From JAHFUA01 sp963808725 (lineage in GTDB: Bacteria; Acidobacteriota; Terriglobia; Terriglobales; Acidobacteriaceae), in contig CAWEGO010000002.1 of NCBI GenBank assembly GCA_963808725.1, positions 2,170,001 to 2,234,000 of the forward strand: a stretch of 64,000 nt of DNA, in the 5' to 3' direction. The stretch's first letter is position 1. Each line of letters begins with the position of its first letter. The position numbers and the translations under genes were made by a program. Below are positions 62,368-64,000 of this stretch, piece by piece. Below the pieces are notes generated by a model. That model did not search any database, had not been told where the DNA came from, and saw only the letters and a program-made list of their open reading frames with translations.

Positions 62368-62841
62368 TTACTGGGTCAACGGCTCACGGGAAGAAGCGGA
62401 CCCGCTCTGTTGAACAATGGTGATCAGCAATGGCTCACCTTCGTAGGTAAAGCCGGACTGTAGCCACATCTCACTCCGGGTGGGAGCCGGCAGGGAGCTT
62501 GCGTCCATGCCCGGAATCGCCAGCCGCGACGCACAAGGCAGTAAGGCCTTCACGCTGCCGGCGGTCATGTTGGTGAGTTCGGCTAAGGCGTCACAAACCT
62601 GCTCGGAGGTGATCTCCGCGGGATCGGCTTCCACGAAACGAGCGGCCGCTTCGCGCGCCAGCCGCGAGGAGCAGTCCAGCCGGATGCGTCCCTGCCACTC
62701 GCCAATGATCTCGACGCTGGCCGCCAGGACCGGTTCGGCGCCGGCAAAATCGACCCGCGCGCACGGCGCCAGCTCCATGCCCAGCATGGAGGCCCAAATG
62801 TCATTGGTGAGCCTGATCACGTCCTCAGCGTGGATCTGCAT
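62368..62841 (-). CDS. CheX-like phosphatase-domain protein
   Basis: This 157-residue protein matches the CheC/CheX fold. The catalytic E-x-x-N pair lies in ALAELTNMTAGSVKALLP, followed by LAIPGMDASSLPAPTRSEMWLQSGFTYEGEPLLITIV. CheX dephosphorylates phospho-CheY-type receivers, so the two lone receivers downstream are obvious candidate substrates. GGACGAGG precedes ATG 62841. The longer frame to 62913 would overlap cheR and lacks support. It is followed by the receiver gene after 34 bp and follows cheR by 10 bp. Confidence 0.78.
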   Translation of the reverse strand: MQIHAEDVIRLTNDIWASMLGMELAPCARVDFAGAEPVLAASVEIIGEWQGRIRLDCSSRLAREAAARFVEADPAEITSEQVCDALAELTNMTAGSVKALLPCASRLAIPGMDASSLPAPTRSEMWLQSGFTYEGEPLLITIVQQSGSASSREPLTQ

Positions 62842-62851
62842 GGCCTCGTCC

Positions 62852-63673
62852 TTATCGGCGAATCCGGTAGTACGACGTGTTCTCCCAGGGCACGCGTTCG
62901 AAGCAATCATCAAGATTCAAAGTGGTTTCGGCGGTGCCCAGGAAAATCACCCCGTCCTCGCGCAGCACGCTGCGGACCCGGCGCAAAATCTCTTTCTTCT
63001 TTTCGACACTGAAATAGATCAGCACATTGCGCAGAAAGATGACATCGAACTGGGGAAGCGCCGGCCAGGCTTCCGCCAGATTCATCTCGCGAAACTCCAC
63101 TAGTTTGCGAATACCGCCGCTGATCTGCCATTCCACGCCTTCGCGGCTGAAGTACCTGGTCAGGCACTTGGCGGGAAGGCCGCGGTTCACTTCCAACTGG
63201 GAATACCGTCCCTGCCGGGCGCGATTGAGGATGGCCGTCGATATGTCGGTCCCGAGGATCGAAACGCTCCATCCCGGCAGGCCGGCAAAGTCCTCGCACA
63301 TGAGCATGGCCAGGCTGTAGGCCTCCTGTCCGCTGGATGCGGCGGCGCTCCAGAACGAGAGCTTGCGCTCCGCCGCCCTTTTTCTCAGGAACTCGGGAAT
63401 GATGGCCTGGCGCAGGGCTTGAAAGGGAGCGGCATCGCGAAAAAAGATGGTTTCGTTGTTGGTCATCGCGTCCAGGACTTTGCGATGCAACCCGTTAGGC
63501 GGCTCCCGGCGCAGGTGCTCCAGCAGTTTCTGGGCGGATTCCATGCCTTCCCGGTAGGCGAGTGGGGTCAAGCGGGATTCGACAAGGTATTCCTTGCCGG
63601 GATCGATGATGATGGCCGATTGCTCGTGCACGAATTGGCACAAGTAGTCGAATTCGGCGGTGTCTAGTCCCAT
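62852..63673 (-). CDS. cheR: Chemotaxis protein methyltransferase CheR
   Basis: This 273-residue enzyme methylates glutamates of chemoreceptors using SAM. It has the N-terminal helical domain (FDYLCQFVHEQSAIIIDPGKEYLVESRLTPLA) and a SAM-binding domain: FWSAAASSGQEAYSLAMLMCE, VSILGTDISTAILNRARQGRYSQLEVNRGLP, FDVIFLRNVLIYFSVEKKKEIL and LREDGVIFLGTAETT. The usual GCSTGEEPYS loop reads AAASSGQEAYS, a modest variation. ATG 63673 is 1 bp past the CheB stop; the longer frame to 63901 is mostly the CheB gene in another frame. There is no receptor or CheA in the window. Confidence 0.9.
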   Translation of the reverse strand: MGLDTAEFDYLCQFVHEQSAIIIDPGKEYLVESRLTPLAYREGMESAQKLLEHLRREPPNGLHRKVLDAMTNNETIFFRDAAPFQALRQAIIPEFLRKRAAERKLSFWSAAASSGQEAYSLAMLMCEDFAGLPGWSVSILGTDISTAILNRARQGRYSQLEVNRGLPAKCLTRYFSREGVEWQISGGIRKLVEFREMNLAEAWPALPQFDVIFLRNVLIYFSVEKKKEILRRVRSVLREDGVIFLGTAETTLNLDDCFERVPWENTSYYRIRR

Positions 63674-63674
63674 G

Positions 63675-64000
63675 TCACACCACCTGCCCGGGCACTCGGG
63701 CCGCGGCTCCGGGGTCCGGGGAGCGGTTGGCGTCGGCCCTGCGAATGATCTCGTCGGCGATTTCCGCCAGCGGGAGGACGTGATCGGCGATTCCGGCGTT
63801 GGCCACCGCGCCCGGCATACCCCAGACCACGGAACTGGCCTCGTCTTGAACCACGATCTGGCCACCCGCTTCGCGAATACGTTCACACCCGCGCAGGCCA
63901 TCCTGCCCCATTCCGGTCAGCACGACCGCCAGCGACCGTGCGCCGTAGACCTCCGCCACCGAGCGAAACAGAACATCCACCGACGGCCGGCACGAATTCT
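63675..64000 (-). CDS. cheB: Chemotaxis methylesterase CheB, C-terminal part, cut by window end
   Basis: Only the last part of CheB is visible: RPSVDVLFRSVAEVYGARSLAVVLTGMGQDGLRGCERIREAGGQIVVQDEASSVVWGMPGAVANAGIADHVLPLAEIADEIIRR. The VVLTGMGQDG loop contains the catalytic aspartate of the methylesterase domain. The N-terminal portion (catalytic Ser and His, possible receiver) lies beyond the window edge. It removes methyl groups added by CheR and is read in the same direction 1 bp upstream of it. The reading frame runs off at 63998. Confidence 0.9.
   Translation of the reverse strand, partial: NSCRPSVDVLFRSVAEVYGARSLAVVLTGMGQDGLRGCERIREAGGQIVVQDEASSVVWGMPGAVANAGIADHVLPLAEIADEIIRRADANRSPDPGAAARVPGQVV

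Noticed and set aside
4..64000. Phage structural genes, toxin-antitoxin pairs, restriction systems or complete transposases
   Set aside because: None of their motifs was seen in either strand. The only mobile-element traces are the att repeats, the recombinase tail and the short palindromic repeats.

Overview
The window looks like a chromosomal segment of a soil-type Acidobacteriota (Terriglobia-like) bacterium or a metagenome-assembled relative. This is inferred from gene content and style: high GC, a sortilin/VPS10-type BNR-repeat exported protein, FSGYW-type small secreted proteins, many two-component and RsbU-like regulators, small basic DUF6496-type and YciE-type stress proteins, and extragenic GGGC..GCCC palindromes. 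Several start codons lie exactly 6 nt after a TANNNT box, which suggests leaderless mRNAs.

Layout. 1-8.8 kb: small membrane protein, an inverted-repeat element and an orphan promoter, PhoB/PhoR-like regulator and kinase (kinase frameshifted), exported proteins, GAF protein, purple-acid-phosphatase-like enzyme, and a GH57 plus GT4 alpha-glucan pair. 9-21.4 kb: BNR/VPS10 exported protein, RsbU-type phosphatase, lone receiver, thioredoxin reductase, TonB-domain protein, proline dehydrogenase with a candidate overlapping mini-ORF, SirB1-like protein, and an ECF sigma / anti-sigma / DUF3106 operon. 21.9-26.9 kb: a tRNA-Val(CAC) gene followed by a roughly 5-kb island bounded by a 23-bp direct repeat of the tRNA 3' end. 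The island holds a tyrosine-recombinase remnant, a Ser/Thr kinase - PP2C phosphatase - double-FHA signalling cassette, and an exported orphan. 27-35.1 kb: BrkB/YihY protein and a BamA-TamB pair with overlapping stop/start codons. 35.3-37 kb: small stress-type proteins. 37.3-43.1 kb: TolC-EmrA-EmrB efflux operon, then a cytidylate-kinase-like protein and an enoyl-CoA hydratase. 43.3-50.5 kb: two convergent operons with three glycosyltransferases, two radical SAM/SPASM-like proteins, two methyltransferases and a DoxX-like protein, a plausible uncharacterised biosynthetic locus. 50.9-56.5 kb: a giant exported protein with GATase-like, deacetylase-like and DUF4082 domains plus nine 79-residue repeats. 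56.5-64 kb: a signalling operon read leftward (CheB, CheR, CheX, receiver, 1620-residue hybrid kinase, receiver).

The best candidate for something undescribed is the tRNA-Val island: a phospho-signalling cassette (writer, eraser, double reader) as cargo of a decayed integrative element. Second is the radical SAM / glycosyltransferase / methyltransferase locus. Four genes carry single-base frameshifts with a recognisable continuation in another frame (about 2375, 36.7 kb, 37331 and 47372); assembly indels are as likely as real decay. No database search was possible, so family names rest on motif recognition.
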